A stretch of DNA of 64,000 nucleotides from Petaurus breviceps papuanus (GCA_028583685.1 JAMXIF010001178.1:7117743-7181742), one strand, 5' to 3'; positions 1 through 11,700 are shown, counted from the stretch's first letter. Made by a program: numbers and translations. Notes: generated from the letters alone by a model not told the origin.

Positions 1-650
1 AAGTGAAGTGTTTTTTGATTGCTTAAGTTAAAACAAGGAATTGGAATTTTGCCTCTTCCTTTGTCTCAGGAGAGGGAAAGGGAGGAGGCAGGGGGAATCC
101 TGATAGCAACACCACACACAGAAAAACAATTCAGGCAAAACATTAGTAGTCGTAGTCTGTGACCCACAGCTGGATGACCTCTACAAAAAAGGTCCAATCC
201 CCAGGCCCTGGGCTGCTCCCCCAAGAGCACATCTGGACTCTTGGCAGAGAGAGCTTTCCCAGGGCTCCCAGGAAGGCCCTAGACTTTCAGGACTGGAAGT
301 CCTTTCCCACTATCAATCATATTGTTTGGGCCTTGTTATGAAATGCAACAATTAGAAGTCTAACCCGGCTAGAAGGCATGGAAATATCTTCTGGTTTAAT
401 TAGCAGGGGGAAAGTAGTTCTGAGCAACCCCAGGAGTATTTCATCATTGGGTATGATTTAGATTTTAGGCTAGACCTGGGGCCCCTGCTAGCTGTTACCT
501 ATGTGGGCTTTTCATAGATGTGTGTGCATTAGTACAACTGTATGAAAGTGTTTATGTTTGTGTATGTGTGAGTATAGATACATGTACATAATGGCTTGGT
601 GCACTTGAGGCAGTCATTTTCCTTACCTATAAAAGTCCCTTACATCTCTA
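1..650. other. Intergenic DNA, nothing recognised
   Basis: No repeat family or coding exon that I can recognise. Short open frames here have no familiar protein similarity and no splice context. Confidence 0.4.
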
Positions 651-654
651 GTCA

Positions 655-815
655 AGTCAAGGCAAAAAAAAATCAAAACATTTATCTTACTATGTCAGGG
701 ACAGTGCTAAATGATAGAATAAAAATAATAGTAGAAAGGAAGAAAGAATGCCTGTCCTCAAGGAGCTTACATTCTATCAAGGGAAGATAATACAAAAAAA
801 GAAGGTGAAAAGAGG
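655..815 (-). repeat. L2 LINE 3'-end fragment
   Basis: The plus strand reads as the complement of the L2 3' end: a degraded 'catttattgagcacctact' block, then 'ctcaaggagcttacattct'. Old and short. Confidence 0.6.
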
Positions 816-942
816 GCAGGGCAGAGAAGGGGAGAAAGATTAAGGTAGAGAGTCAGGAGAGCAATTTGGACAGGAATGAAGACCTGGACCTCCTTAAAAT
901 AAGGTTTTGGGAGGAACCAGCCAATCAGAGGTAGAGGCTATA

Positions 943-944
<2 letters not shown>

Positions 945-991
<47 letters not shown>

Positions 992-1001
992 NNNNNNNNN
1001 N

Positions 1002-1052
<51 letters not shown>
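945..1052. repeat. (GT)n microsatellite with assembly gap
   Basis: An uninterrupted GT dinucleotide array, broken only by ten N at 992-1001. The gap sits inside the array, so the true length is unknown. Confidence 0.97.
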
Positions 1053-1054
<2 letters not shown>

Positions 1055-1154
1055 GGCTATTTTAATATAAATAAGACCACATGGAATATTTAATAATTTA
1101 TATTTTTATTTTCAGGTTGGTTGGAAGAATTCAACATGATATAAATATGCCAAG

Positions 1155-1262
1155 AATTAATTCATTCATTGAAGAAACATTTCTTTAGCATTGACCATGT
1201 ACTGGGAACTGAGGATACAAGGATAAAAATGAAATGATCCCTGTCCTCAAGAGTTTATGGAA
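1155..1262 (-). repeat. L2 LINE fragment
   Basis: Complement of the L2 3' end ('aggatacaaggataaaaat', 'ccctgtcctcaagag'). It is followed by AT-rich DNA to about 1340. Confidence 0.55.
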
Positions 1263-1557
1263 TAAAAATTTAAAATTTAACAAATTTAAATAATAAAATT
1301 TAAAATGTAGTAAAAATTTATTCCATTAAATTTATTAACTCCTCAAGGAGTTCATGAAATATTATGCCTTTTCATTGGGTATATTTATAATGGGCAAACC
1401 TAGAATCTCTGCATTGGAAGGCACCTTAGCATTTCTTCTGGGTAACCCCTAGCAGAAGTACCAATCTCTTGTTCAACATTCCTGCTGTATACATGTTGTA
1501 TAGTAGAAAGAGCCCTAGACTTAACGTCAAAAGATTGCTGTTCTACTGATAGCTTTG

Positions 1558-1890
1558 CGGAAGCTAGGTGGTGCAGTCAACAGAGTACAAGGCCTAGAGT
1601 CAGGAAAATCTGAGTTCAAATCTGGCTTCAGACACTTATTAGTTATACAATCTTGGCCAAGTCACTTAATCCCTGCCTCAGTTTCCCCATCTGTAAAATG
1701 GAGATAATCATAGCACCTACCTCCTATTGGTTGTTGTGAGGATCAAATGAGATAATAATTGTAAAATGTCTAGCATAATATCTGGCATGCAGACACTATA
1801 TTTAACTATTATTATTATTAATTGTAAAGCACTTAGTACAGCGCATATACTGCTATATAAATGTTAGCTATTTTATTATTATTATCATTC
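1558..1890 (+). repeat. CORE-SINE with long MIR-like 3' part
   Basis: It has a tRNA-like head ('gaagctaggtggtgcagt'), the core 'gtcaggaaaatctgagttc', then 'cctcagtttccccatctgta' and a 3' part of the type 'gttgttgtgaggatcaaatg' ending in an ATT-rich tail. Typical of long Ther/MAR1-class marsupial SINEs. Confidence 0.75.
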
Positions 1891-1984
1891 TGTTTCCCAA
1901 CTATTTCCTACTCCCTTGAATGCAACTTTGCTATATTAAAAAAGACAACTAAGCAAAACTAAATAACACAATGACCACATCAAT

Positions 1985-3235
1985 GAATTAACAAGCATTT
2001 ATTAAATTCCTAGTAGGTGCCAGGCACTGGACAAGGACTATGGATAAAAACAGGAAACGGAGATTGACTCTGACCTCAAGGTGTTTACATTCTAGGAAAC
2101 ACAGTATCTGCAGATAAATCAATACAGGATCTATACAGTAAATTACAAAGCAATGAGGCACTAACAGCTAGGAAAATTAGGAAAAGGATATTGCAGCAGC
2201 CTTCTAGTCCAGGCATTTGAGCTAAGCCTCCAATAGTTAGGGATTCCGAGAGGCAGAAGGTGAGGAAGAAGAGTATATTGTACTGTGAGTTGGTTGGAGC
2301 ATAGACTACGTGAAGAAAAGCAATCTGTAATCATATTGGAAAGAGAAGCTGGAACCAGATTGTGGAGGGCTTTTAATAAAAAACAGAGCTTTTGAGAGCT
2401 ACTGAAGCTTCCTTTTTGAGGAGAGAGTAGTGATATGGTCAGAACTATGCTTTAAAAATATCAGTTTGGTAACTGTTTGGGGGATGAATTGTAGAGGGGA
2501 GACACTGGATGTGCAGATAATCAATGGGAAGACTGTTGCAACCTTCCGGGTGAAAGGAGCAAGTACTTGGACGCGGGTAGTGTGGTGTGAGTAGAGAAAC
2601 TGGGACAGCTAGGAAGCAAAGTGGAATTGGTCAGATTTGGCAACCGATTGGATCGAAAGGATGAGGGATAGAGAAGAGTTAAGAAGGATTCTGAGGTCAT
2701 AAACCTAGGCAAGTAGGAGAATGATGGTGCCCTCAACAGTAATAGGGAAGTAAGATGGAGGGGTGAATGTCTGCTTTTGGAAATGAATTTGAGATGGTTA
2801 TGGCATAATTAAATGAAGGTGTCCTGCAGGTGTCTGTAGATGCAATCCAAGAGAGGTACAAGGTCTAGACATGTAATCTGGGGAGTCAGCTACATAAATA
2901 TGAAAACTGAATCCATGAGAGCTGATAAAAATCACCTAGAGAGAGTTCAAAGAGAGCAGAGAGATCAGGGAGAGAACACTGGGAAGCACCTATCCATAAG
3001 GGACAGGACATAAATAGTGGAATTGCAAAGAAGACTGAGAAAGATCCACTCAAGAGGTGGGAAGAGAACTGTGAAGGAATGATACCATGAAAACCTAGGG
3101 AGGAAAGGGTGTCCAGAAGGAGGAAGTGGTTAACTGTGGCAGACACTGCAGGGACTTCAAGAAGGATAGATTTAGCAATAAAGAACTGAAGAATGACCTT
3201 GCAGAGTACTGAAGTGAGGAAAATGTGTTTCATCA
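1985..3235 (-). repeat. L2 LINE, 3' half of ORF and 3' UTR
   Basis: About 1.25 kb of L2 in antisense. It starts with the L2 tail ('agcatttattaaattcctag') and continues through the 3' part of the reverse-transcriptase frame. A minus-strand translation around 2886-3236 contains the L2-type string SATVNHFLLLDTLSSLGF followed by FSVFFAIPLFMSCPL, which corresponds to the AFDTVDHPLLLDTLSSLGF region of L2. The frame is broken. Confidence 0.75.
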
Positions 3236-3384
3236 TCTGGAGCCAGGAATAATCATCACAAGTAATTAGAGCTCAGCTGCCTCCCAGAATTGTTTTCACT
3301 TATGTTATTATAGGCATTGTCTATCTCTCTTTTGGTTTTATTTGCTTCATTCCACCAGCTTAATCTAGATCTTCCTACTTGCCA

Positions 3385-3570
3385 ACCAGTATGACCATGG
3401 GCGAGTCATTTTTACCAGGTTAAGTTTCCATTTCTTTATCTACAAAATAGAGATAATAATACTTTTACTAGCTAGCTTATAGAGCAACTTGGATGCAAAT
3501 AAAATAGTATAGGTAAAGAACTTTATGAACCTTAAAGTACTGTATAAATGTCATCTATTATCATATTTAT
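3385..3570 (+). repeat. Old SINE 3' part (MIR/Ther class)
   Basis: It shows 'tctacaaaatagagataata' followed by a degraded 'tataaatgtcatctattatc', the usual 3' part of long MIR-like SINEs. A short L1-like antisense scrap may precede it at 3283-3370. Confidence 0.5.
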
Positions 3571-3644
3571 CTGAATGCATCCTGTGTTTCCATTTGCATG
3601 TTTATGCATGAGCATGAATTAAGACAAATAGTTAATTAAGATAA

Positions 3645-3880
3645 GCAATGATGCTGACCTTAGAGTCAGGAAGACCTGAGTTCAAATTCCATCTTAGACA
3701 CTTACTAGGTAGACTGTGTGATGCCTGGGCAAGTCACTTAATCTTTCTCAGCCTCAGTTTCCTTATCTACAAAATGGGCATAATAATAGCACCTGTCTCC
3801 CAGGGTTGTTGCGAAGATCAAATGAGCTAACATGTAAAGTACTATGTAAATACCAACTGTTATTTTTATTAATAATTTGA
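3645..3880 (+). repeat. CORE-SINE, long form
   Basis: It contains 'gagtcaggaagacctgagtt', 'gcaagtcacttaatctttct', 'aatgggcataataatagcac' and a 'tgtaaagtactatgtaaata' 3' part. Confidence 0.75.
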
Positions 3881-4029
3881 TTAATATTTGCCAAATAGAT
3901 AGATATGTAAGTAGGTTCATAAAATTCTAGACCTCTAAAGGAACTGAGAGACCATATGTCATTTATATGTGTCATAAAATCATTATATCTTAAAGCTAAA
4001 TGTGTATATACATGAACATGTGGCATATT

Positions 4030-4975
4030 TAATTTTTACATAACCTCCATACCAAACAAACTCCATCTCCCTACCCAGCAAGACAGCCCTCATAGCAAAG
4101 ATTAAAGAAAGAGAAAAAAGCAGTTTAGCAAAATTAACCAATGCATCAACTATATATAGTGGTATCTGCAATATTCTACACTCATCCTCCCCCATCTCTA
4201 TAAAAAGAAGGGTAGAGCAGTGAATCTTCTCAGCTATTCTCTGGGGTCAAGTTTGGTCATTATAATTACCCAATATGCAGTTTAACTTTCTTGTTCTTTT
4301 CATTTACATTGTAATAGGCATTGTACTTTACTGTTTTCCTCATTCTGCTTCATTCACTCATTATTAGTTCATATAAACCTTCCCATGCTTCTCTGAATTC
4401 TTTGTTTTTTTCTTTTTGGAGGGCAGGGCAATTGGGGTTAAGTGACTTGCCCAGGGTCACACAGCTAGTTTTTGTGTTACGTGTGTGAGGTCAGATTTGA
4501 ACTCAAGTCCTCCTGACTCCAGGGCCAGTGCTCTATTCACTGTGCCATCTGGCTGCCCCTCTGAATTCTTTATATAATTTCTCACGGCATAGTAAAATTT
4601 CATCCTAAGAATCTATTACATGTTTAGCCATTCTGCAAAGGATAGGTATTTACTTTGTTTCCAGATCTTTGCAACCTCAAAGATTGCTCCATGAATATAT
4701 TGGTGGATATAAAACCTTTCTGTCTTTGGGGTATATGCCTAGTAATGGAATTTTTGGAATAGAGGGTGTGGAAATATTCACCACTTTTAAAAAAAAGTTT
4801 TTACAAAGTGATGTTTACTTCAAAGATATAGCAAGAATAAAAGTGCAAATATCCCCTCTTTCCAATATCTGGGGAGGTGGGGGATACTCTCCATCACTTT
4901 TTGAATATAATTCCAAATTGCTATCAAGAGTGGTTGAGCCAATTCACAGCTCCCAACAGTATACCAGTGTGTCAG
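4030..4975 (-). repeat. L1 LINE 3' fragment (older marsupial lineage)
   Basis: Complement of L1 ORF2 end and 3' UTR: 'aaagattgctccatgaatat', 'ggggtatatgcctagtaatg' and 'ttccaaattgctatcaagag'. It is split by a SINE at 4404-4558. About 110 bp at 4795-4905 does not fit the L1 alignment and may be another small insertion. Confidence 0.7.
4404..4558 (-). repeat. WSINE/MAR1-type SINE with 13-bp target-site duplication
   Basis: A complete short CORE-SINE in antisense, from a T-rich tail through 'gcaattggggttaagtgact' to 'gtgccatctggctgcccc'. The flanks are identical 13-bp copies of 'ctctgaattcttt' at 4391-4403 and 4559-4571, which shows retroposition into the L1. Confidence 0.9.
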
Positions 4976-5079
4976 ATTAACTTGTTTGTTATTCTAGTAC
5001 TTTAAAAGATTTGGGATTTTATCAACATGGATACTCCCCAAACCAATGTCAATCACAAACCTTTCATATTTTGATAGAT

Positions 5080-5595
5080 AGGTTACTATGAACCAAACTG
5101 ACCTCACCTGGTGGATGATTTTTTGGTAATGAGCCTGTTCACACTCAACTAGGCCCCATTTGGATGATGGTCCATTGCTCAGTGAACACCCAAGTTCTTT
5201 GCGGTTGTTCATGTTTACTGGAGCTTGTGCACTTGTGGTATACAGCCTGAGAGAATCCAGAGTCACCTCCATGACAGGTTGCGGTATCCAAGAAGGATTT
5301 CAGAGAAGGATTTTTGCTCATGATTTAATGCAGTCAGATTATTCATTTCCTTGCTTCCTGCTCAGTATTTATTATAAAAGGTGAGAAAGTTTAGGAAGGG
5401 TTCAAGGATTCCAAGTAGGCAATGACGTGGATAAAATCAGCTAATAGACCTCTCTGCTCTGACTCCAGGGGAAATGAATTCACATCTAACAGACTGAGTC
5501 AAGTCTAAGTCTGAGGTCAAACAGTTCTGCCATCTGTGAAAGGGACAGAGGAACCCCTATTGGAATGCTCTTGCATTCTTCCAACAGCAAAGAAT
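5080..5595. other. Unrecognised segment
   Basis: About 500 bp with no repeat I can name and no convincing exon. Confidence 0.4.
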
Positions 5596-5597
5596 TT

Positions 5598-5740
5598 CAA
5601 CAAGTCAATCAATCAACAAACATTTATTTATTGTCTACTATGTGCCAGGTGCTACACTAAGGTTTGGAAATATAAAGACAAAAGTGAAATAGTTCTTACC
5701 CTCAAGGAGCATACAGTCTTACAGGAGAAATAGGATTTAC
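5598..5740 (-). repeat. L2 LINE 3'-end fragment
   Basis: Complement of the L2 tail: 'tctactatgtgccaggtgct', 'ctcaaggagcatacagtc'. Confidence 0.75.
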
Positions 5741-5784
5741 ATATATTAGTACATACAGAATATATAAAAAGTGAATTTAAGATA

Positions 5785-6530
5785 CTCTCTGACTGAGTGA
5801 TACCACTACTAGGTCTGTATCTTAAAGAGGTAAAAAAAAATCCAAAATATATATACAAAAATATTTACACCAGTTCTTTTTGTGGTGGGAAAGAATTAGA
5901 AATCAGTTGGGGAATGGTTGAACAAATTGTGGTATATGATTGTGATAGAATACTATTATACTATAAGAAATGATGAGGGAGATGAGATAATTGTGCATAG
6001 TAACAGCAGTATTGTAATGATGATCAACTGTGAAAGACTTAGGTTCTCTGATCAATACAATAATCCACAACAATTACAAAGGACTCATGATGAAAAATGT
6101 TGTTCACCTCTAGCAAGAGAGTTAATGAACTCTGAGTGCAAATTGAAGTAGAATTTTTTACACTTTATTTTTCTTGCTTTTTATGGCAACATGGCTAATA
6201 TGGTAATATATTTTGCATGTATAATTGATATCATATTGCTTGCTTTCTCAATGGCTGGGGGAGGGGCAGACAGTAGCAAGAGAATTTAGAACTCAAAATT
6301 TTAAAAAAGAACGCTAAAAATAAATAAGTAATCAATTTAATTTTTTCTTTTGGTCTGTTTCTTCTTTCAAAGCATGACTAATATGGAAATATGTTTTACA
6401 TGATTATACATATATAACCTATATCAGATTGCTTACTGTCTTAGGGAGGAGAGGGAAGGGAGAAAAATTAGAACTCATTTAAAAAAAATGAATGTTAAAA
6501 ATTGTCTTTACAAGTAATAAATTAAAAAAC
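5785..6530 (+). repeat. L1 LINE 3' end with the 3' UTR present twice
   Basis: Sense L1 ORF2 end ('atttacaccagttctttttg', 'gaaagaattagaaatcagtt'). Two successive copies of the marsupial L1 3' UTR follow, at about 6155-6325 and 6345-6530; each has an 'acatgactaatatggaaa'-type block and a 'gaactca' block before an A-rich end. Confidence 0.75.
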
Positions 6531-6539
6531 AACACAAAG

Positions 6540-7500
6540 TAAATGCAAGGTAATTTTGGAAGGGAGGGCATTAGCAGCCAGAAGGATCAGAAAAGGCTTC
6601 ATGTACAAGGTAGCACTTGATTTTCTTAAAAAAAATTATTTTTGAAATTTTTTAGCACATGGCTAGTAAGTGTTAAGTGGATGAGGCTGGATTTGAACTC
6701 AGGTCCTCCTGACTCTAGGGCTGGTGTTCTATTCACTGTGCCACCTAGCCACCCCTAAAAATTTTTTTAATCAACAAAAATTTATCTTTTCTCCTTTCCA
6801 CCTTCTTCTCTTTCTCCTCATCCCACCCCCAAGGTGGTTCTTAAGCTGAGTCTTGAAGGAAAACAGAGATTCCAAGAGGCAGAGCTGAGGAAGGAGTACA
6901 TTCCAGGCATAGTGCACAGCCAATGCAAAGATATAGAGAGAGGAGATGGAGCATTGTATGTTTTGAACAGCAAGTACTTTTTTATTATGTCCCAACTATG
7001 TTTAAGGACCTGTCCTCAGTGATGCGGAATACAAAGAAAAAAATAAACCTCTACCCCAAGGAGCCTACATTCTACCAGCACATGTATTTGGCTAATTATA
7101 ATATAAAGTAGAGAATGAGAGGGGAAAGAAGATATCCAGATAGATTGCCTGAGGAAACTTAGGGGAAAGAATACTTTTGGTCAGGGTTAGTAGGAGGAGG
7201 TAGTACTGATTGGAGCCCTAAAGAAAGACTTTGAAAGGTGGAAATGAGGATGAAGTGCATTACAGACATGAGATGATAGCCAGAGGTAAGAAATGGAATG
7301 ATAAATCTAGGAACTGTCCAGCAGACTAGTTTGATTGGGGCATGGAGTGAATAAAAGGAATAATGAGAAATAGGCCTGGGAAGGGAGATTGAAATTAGAT
7401 GGTGGAAGGCCTTAAATGTCAGGCTCTCAAGCCTTTCTTTTATCCTAGAGGCAATAGAGAGCCACTAAAAGATTTTGAGCAGGAATGCATGTTCAGACCT
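6540..7500 (-). repeat. L2 LINE copies, antisense
   Basis: An L2 variant at 6540-6965 ('ttctaccagc', 'tgagtcttgaaggaaaacag') carries a SINE. A second L2 tail starts at about 6968 and runs on. The two blocks read as separate L2 insertions or a rearranged copy. Confidence 0.6.
6625..6756 (-). repeat. WSINE/MAR1-type SINE
   Basis: Antisense short SINE: A/T-rich tail, 'ggatttgaactcaggtcctc', ending 'ctgtgccacctagccacccc'. Confidence 0.85.
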
Positions 7501-7514
7501 GTGACTCACGAATA

Positions 7515-7775
7515 TTATTTTTATATTTAATTTTTAATTTTTTTAATTACATGCAAACAAAAAATTTTAACATTCACTTTTAAAAATTTTGAGTTCCAAA
7601 TTCTTTCCCTCCCTCCACTCCCACCTCCCTTGAGAAGGCAAGCAATTTAATATACATTATACATGTGCAGTCATGCAAAACACTTCTAATATTAGCCATG
7701 TTGCAAAAGAAAACACAGATTAAAAAAAAGAATAATAAAGAAAGTTTAAGAAAAAGTGTGTTTCAATTTGCATCA
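7515..7775 (-). repeat. L1 LINE 3' end inserted in L2
   Basis: Complement of the L1 3' UTR ('ttttgagttccaaattcttt'). It sits between near-copies of 'gaatattatttt' and 'gaatattatctt', and L2 sequence resumes on the other side. That pattern supports a target-site duplication. Confidence 0.65.
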
Positions 7776-8215
7776 TGAATATTATCTTGGCAGTTACGTG
7801 AAAGAGAGATTAGAAAAGGGAGGGACTGTAAGTGAGACCAGTTAAGAGGCTGTAAGAAGTGAGAGGTTTTGAGGGCCTGGCATTTGTGAAGATGAGGTCT
7901 GAGGATGGGATTTGAATTTCTGGATTATAGCTTAAAATGTAAGAATGATGGACTCGGGTAGGGATGGAGCACATTTACAGAGGGATAGAAAAAAGTGAGG
8001 ATTTTAGACTACAAAGAAAGAGAGAGAAGAGAGAAAATGGCATATGTTCATCTACTAAGATTGATAACAGAGAATGGCTTTTTGTAGGAGGAATAAGAAC
8101 AGTAATGATGCCCTGTAAGTCATAGAACACAACATCCAGGAAGGATCCAGGATTAAAAACCATGGCTTCAAATGTCTTTAATACACAAATGTACAAAGTA
8201 TAGGCAATAGGCAAA
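7770..8215 (-). repeat. L2 LINE, continuation
   Basis: Degraded antisense L2 ORF sequence following the L1 insertion: the 'gcagttacgtgaaagagaga' zone and purine-rich coding antisense. Divergent, so the far edge is approximate. Confidence 0.45.
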
Positions 8216-8640
8216 GAGAGCCTAATTCAATAGTTTGAGTTTGATCTGATAGATATCAGGGGGCCCAGAGATAGAATATGGTTCTAGAAGTACATCTTTT
8301 CAAAAGGAAGAGAACATAAAAGGAGAGGGGGAGTGGCATTGTATACTGAGAAGGTATATTTATGTGAGAAAATTCAAAAAGTGTCATTTGGAGCATTTGC
8401 ATGAAGATTAATGGGGGGAAGAAACAAGGGGTATTGTCACAGAAGTTCATACAGACCACCTGTACAGAATGAGGAAATGGATGAAGAGTCTAGAAGTTAT
8501 CTTGTTAGATAACAAGACTGAATTAAAGTTTGATATGACAGTGATAGGAGACCAATTATATGAGCTTGCTGTCTGACAAAGAAGAGAAACTAATAATTTC
8601 TTGGCTTGTATTAATGATAATTTCATCTGTTAAGGCAAGT
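8216..8640. other. Unrecognised segment
   Basis: A purine-rich, possibly very old LINE-derived segment. I cannot assign it. Confidence 0.3.
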
Positions 8641-8684
8641 GTTCTTAACTTAGGGCCCATGGATCTGTTTTGAGATTCTTTCAT

Positions 8685-9618
8685 TTTTTAAATTTATTTT
8701 TCATAATTAATTAATTTATTTTTAGTTTTCAATATTCACTTCCATAAAATTTTGAGTTTTAAATTTTCTTCCTCTCCCTTCCCCCCTCCCCAAGATGGTA
8801 TGCAATCTGATATAGGCTTTATTTATACATTCATATTAAACATTTTTCACATTAGTCATGATGTAAAGAATTAGAACTAATGGAAGGAACCAGGAGAAAG
8901 AAGAAACAAAACAAAACAACAAAAGAAAAGGAGAGCAAATAGTATGCTTCCATCTGCATTCAGACTCCAAAGTTCTTTCTTTGGATGGGGATAGCATTTT
9001 CCATCATGAGTCTTTTGGAGATGTCTTAGATCCTTGCATTGCTGAGAAGAGCTAAGTCTATCAAAGTCAGTCATTACACAAAGTGGCAGATACTATATAC
9101 AATGTTCTCCAGGTTCTACTCATTTCACTCAGGATCAGTTCATGTAACTCTTTCCAGGTTTTTCTGAAGTCCACTTGCTCATCATTTCTTATAGCACAAT
9201 ACTATTTCATTACATTTATATACCACAACTTGTTCAGCCATTCCCCAATTAATGGGTATCCCCTCAATTTCCAATTCTTTGCTACCACAAAAGGAGCTGC
9301 TATAAATATTTTTGTATATGTGGGTCCTTTTTCTGTTTTATAATCTCTTTAGGATACAGACCTAGAAGTGGTATTGCTGAGTCCAAGGGTATACACAGTT
9401 TTCTAGCCCTTTTGGCATAGTTCCAAATTGCTTTCCAGAATGGTTGGATCAGTTCACAACTCCACCAACAATGTATTAGTATTCCAATTTTTCCACATCT
9501 CCAACATTTATCATTTTCCTGTTTTGTTAGCCAATCTGATAGAAGTGATGTGATATCTCAGAGTTGCTTTGATTTCCATTTCTCTATTCAATAGTGATTT
9601 AGAGCTGTTTCAGGATTT
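8685..9618 (-). repeat. L1 LINE 3' end, about 0.9 kb
   Basis: Well preserved antisense marsupial L1 3' UTR and ORF2 end: 'ccatcatgagtcttttggag', 'ttggatgggg', 'aatggttggatcagttcaca'. Truncated at its 5' end near 9618. Confidence 0.9.
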
Positions 9619-9621
9619 TTA

Positions 9622-9862
9622 ACTAGGCAACTAGATGTCATAGTACTGAACTTGGAGTCAGAACACATGAATTCAAATCTTTTCTCAGATACTAGTATAA
9701 CTCTGGGAAAGTCACTTAATCTAGCTGCCTCCATTTCCTCACCTATAAAATGGGGATAATGATCATGCCTACCTCCTATAATTACTGAGAAGATGAAATG
9801 AGATAATAGATAAGAAAGTACTTTGGAAACCTTAAAGCTATATATAAATACTAGTTATTATT
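9622..9862 (+). repeat. CORE-SINE, long form, diverged
   Basis: 'aggcaactagatgtcatagt' head, 'gggaaagtcacttaatctag' core and a 'ctatatataaatactagtta' 3' end. Confidence 0.65.
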
Positions 9863-9960
9863 TTAAAGTATTTTGATAACTTTACTTCAATATAATTGGT
9901 TTTCTTTGTAATCCTATTATCTTATTTTATGCACTTAAAATATTATTTTAATATTATTTA

Positions 9961-10125
9961 ATAATGCTATGTGGCACAGTGAATATAGCACTGGCCCTGG
10001 AGTCAGGAGTACCTGAGTTCAAATCTGGCCTCAGACACTTAACACTTACTAGCTGTGTGACCTTGGGCAAGTCACTTAAACCCAATTGCCCCTCCAAAAA
10101 ATAAAAGCTAAAAAAGAAAAAAAAT
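9961..10125 (+). repeat. WSINE/MAR1-type SINE
   Basis: Head 'atgtggcacagtgaatatag', core 'gagttcaaatctggcctcag', A-rich tail. 'aatattatt' occurs on both sides and is a plausible target-site duplication. Confidence 0.85.
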
Positions 10126-10203
10126 ATTATTCTGAGAAGGGATCCATAGACTTCAATGGACTGCTGAATGGGTCCATAACACAAATAAGGTTAAGAGCTC
10201 TTG

Positions 10204-11379
10204 CTTTCAAGGGTGTAGGAAGCAGTAGGGTGGGAATGAATATGTCTATTCAAGAACTGATAATGATTAGCAAGGAGGAACAATTTGTAGAAGAAATTAT
10301 AAGAACTTTGGTGGGGACATGGACCATTGCATCACAGAATTGATGATGCAGGAGAAAAGGAAATATATGCATAGTTTGTCATACCCAAAAGATTTTAGAG
10401 GCACCATTTCCAAAAGGTTCAAAAATAGTATAGATAAGACAACATAATTTAAAATTCCAGCAGCAAGGGTGGCAAGTTCCTAAGAATAGAGCTCTGAAGA
10501 CACAAAGGAAAAATAATTCCTGTGAAGGGGATAAGCAGGACTTGCCTAAAGAAATCGCTCTGGATATCCAAGGAGCATAATGACCATTTTAGATGGAAAT
10601 GAAGGCAAGTAATGGAGTATTCATACAAAAGTGTTGGATAGTTCTGTTAGAGCTGTGTACAAATGGTAAACCTTAGAAAGGGCTGAGGGTGTTAAGAAAC
10701 CCTAAGTGGAGGAAATTAGTTTGCTGGTTGCTGTTTTAGTGTTAGGCCCACTCTGGTCTACTCCCTATTTGCCCTCACATGTGCATGTTGGGTCCCTAGA
10801 GGGTAAGTGCTGCCTCAAGTAGTAGGGGTAACTCTGTGAGTAGTAAGATCAGTTGGTATAAAACATCATCCACCCCAAATCCTGGAACATACTCTTGAAA
10901 ATACAAACAGCATCCATAGGAAAAATATAATTTGGAGTACAGTGGTGGTAAGACATATCTGTAGTATACATATGGCACAAAAGATAACTCACAAACTCCT
11001 TTCACTTAAGGACCTGAAAGTTCTTTTTCTCTTGGTAGAGCCTTTGTGAAATTCACTGCTAAGCATGTGGAATCTTTGCTGGGCAAGTCAATCTGTTGAT
11101 CTTCCTGGGCTTATTCTTTGATGGGTGGTTGGTTGTAGGTCCCACTACTTCTGGGTGGGTGGTTGTTGTGTTCTTTAAGAAAGGGCAAATACCCTTAACC
11201 TAGAGTAGACAGAAACCTTTCCAGGTCTGCCCCTTCAAGGACTTTGCTCTGAGACTTGACATCTTCCAGGTAGGAAGTGAGAGAAGAGGTGGTAGCCTCT
11301 CTTTTTGACAACTATTCTGGATTCAAGGCTGGGGCATCATTTGAAAGACTTTGCCTTAAATTATGGTGGCCATTTAGGA
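10204..11379. other. Unrecognised intergenic segment
   Basis: About 1.2 kb without a repeat I can name. Open frames on both strands are short and lack recognisable domains. It may include very old element remnants. Confidence 0.35.
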
Positions 11380-11391
11380 CATTTCCCAAAT

Positions 11392-11548
11392 CTTTTTTTT
11401 TTTAAGCAATTGGGGTTAAGTAACTTGCTCAAGGTTACACGGCCAGTTGTTTCTGGGTGGGTGCTAAGTGTCTGAGCCTGGATTCGATCCCCAGGTCATC
11501 CCAACACTGGGGCTGGTGTTCTTACTCGCTGTGCTACCTGGCCACCCC
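11392..11548 (-). repeat. SINE, variant subfamily, with 12-bp target-site duplication
   Basis: Antisense SINE with the diagnostic variant 'gtttctgggtgggtgctaag' and 'ggattcgatccccaggtcat'. Identical 'catttcccaaat' copies flank it at 11380-11391 and 11549-11560. Confidence 0.92.
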
Positions 11549-11621
11549 CATTTCCCAAATATTAATTTCTGTAGACTAGACCATAACCAGGCAATGACCA
11601 TTTACCCAATAATAACTAATT

Positions 11622-11700
11622 AGTTGGTCAGTCAACAGGCATTGATTAAGCACTTGTATTCTGGATACTTTGGCTGGGGTTCAGAGTTCCTCAGTATTTT
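11622..11700 (-). repeat. L2 LINE scrap
   Basis: 'ggcattgattaagcacttgt' resembles the complement of the L2 3' terminus. The rest of 11561-11894 is unrecognised. Confidence 0.4.

Larger units (their letters stand above)
8640..10203 (-). mobile_element. Non-autonomous DNA-transposon-like repeat carrying L1 and two SINEs
   Basis: The left end reads 'gttcttaacttagggcccat' and the right end 'aaataaggttaagagctctt', which are imperfect inverted copies of a 'gttcttaacc' terminus. Interior sequence of the same repeat remains at about 9865-9960 and 10125-10203. The rest is a nested L1 and two SINEs. Related copies lie at 26765, 36803 and 59972. By its termini it looks hAT-like; the family name is not certain. 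Confidence 0.5.

Noticed and set aside
2521-3236. Minus-strand frames as exons of a neighbouring gene
   Set aside because: They align with the L2 reverse-transcriptase frame; the same applies to 25202-26450 and 36028-36392.
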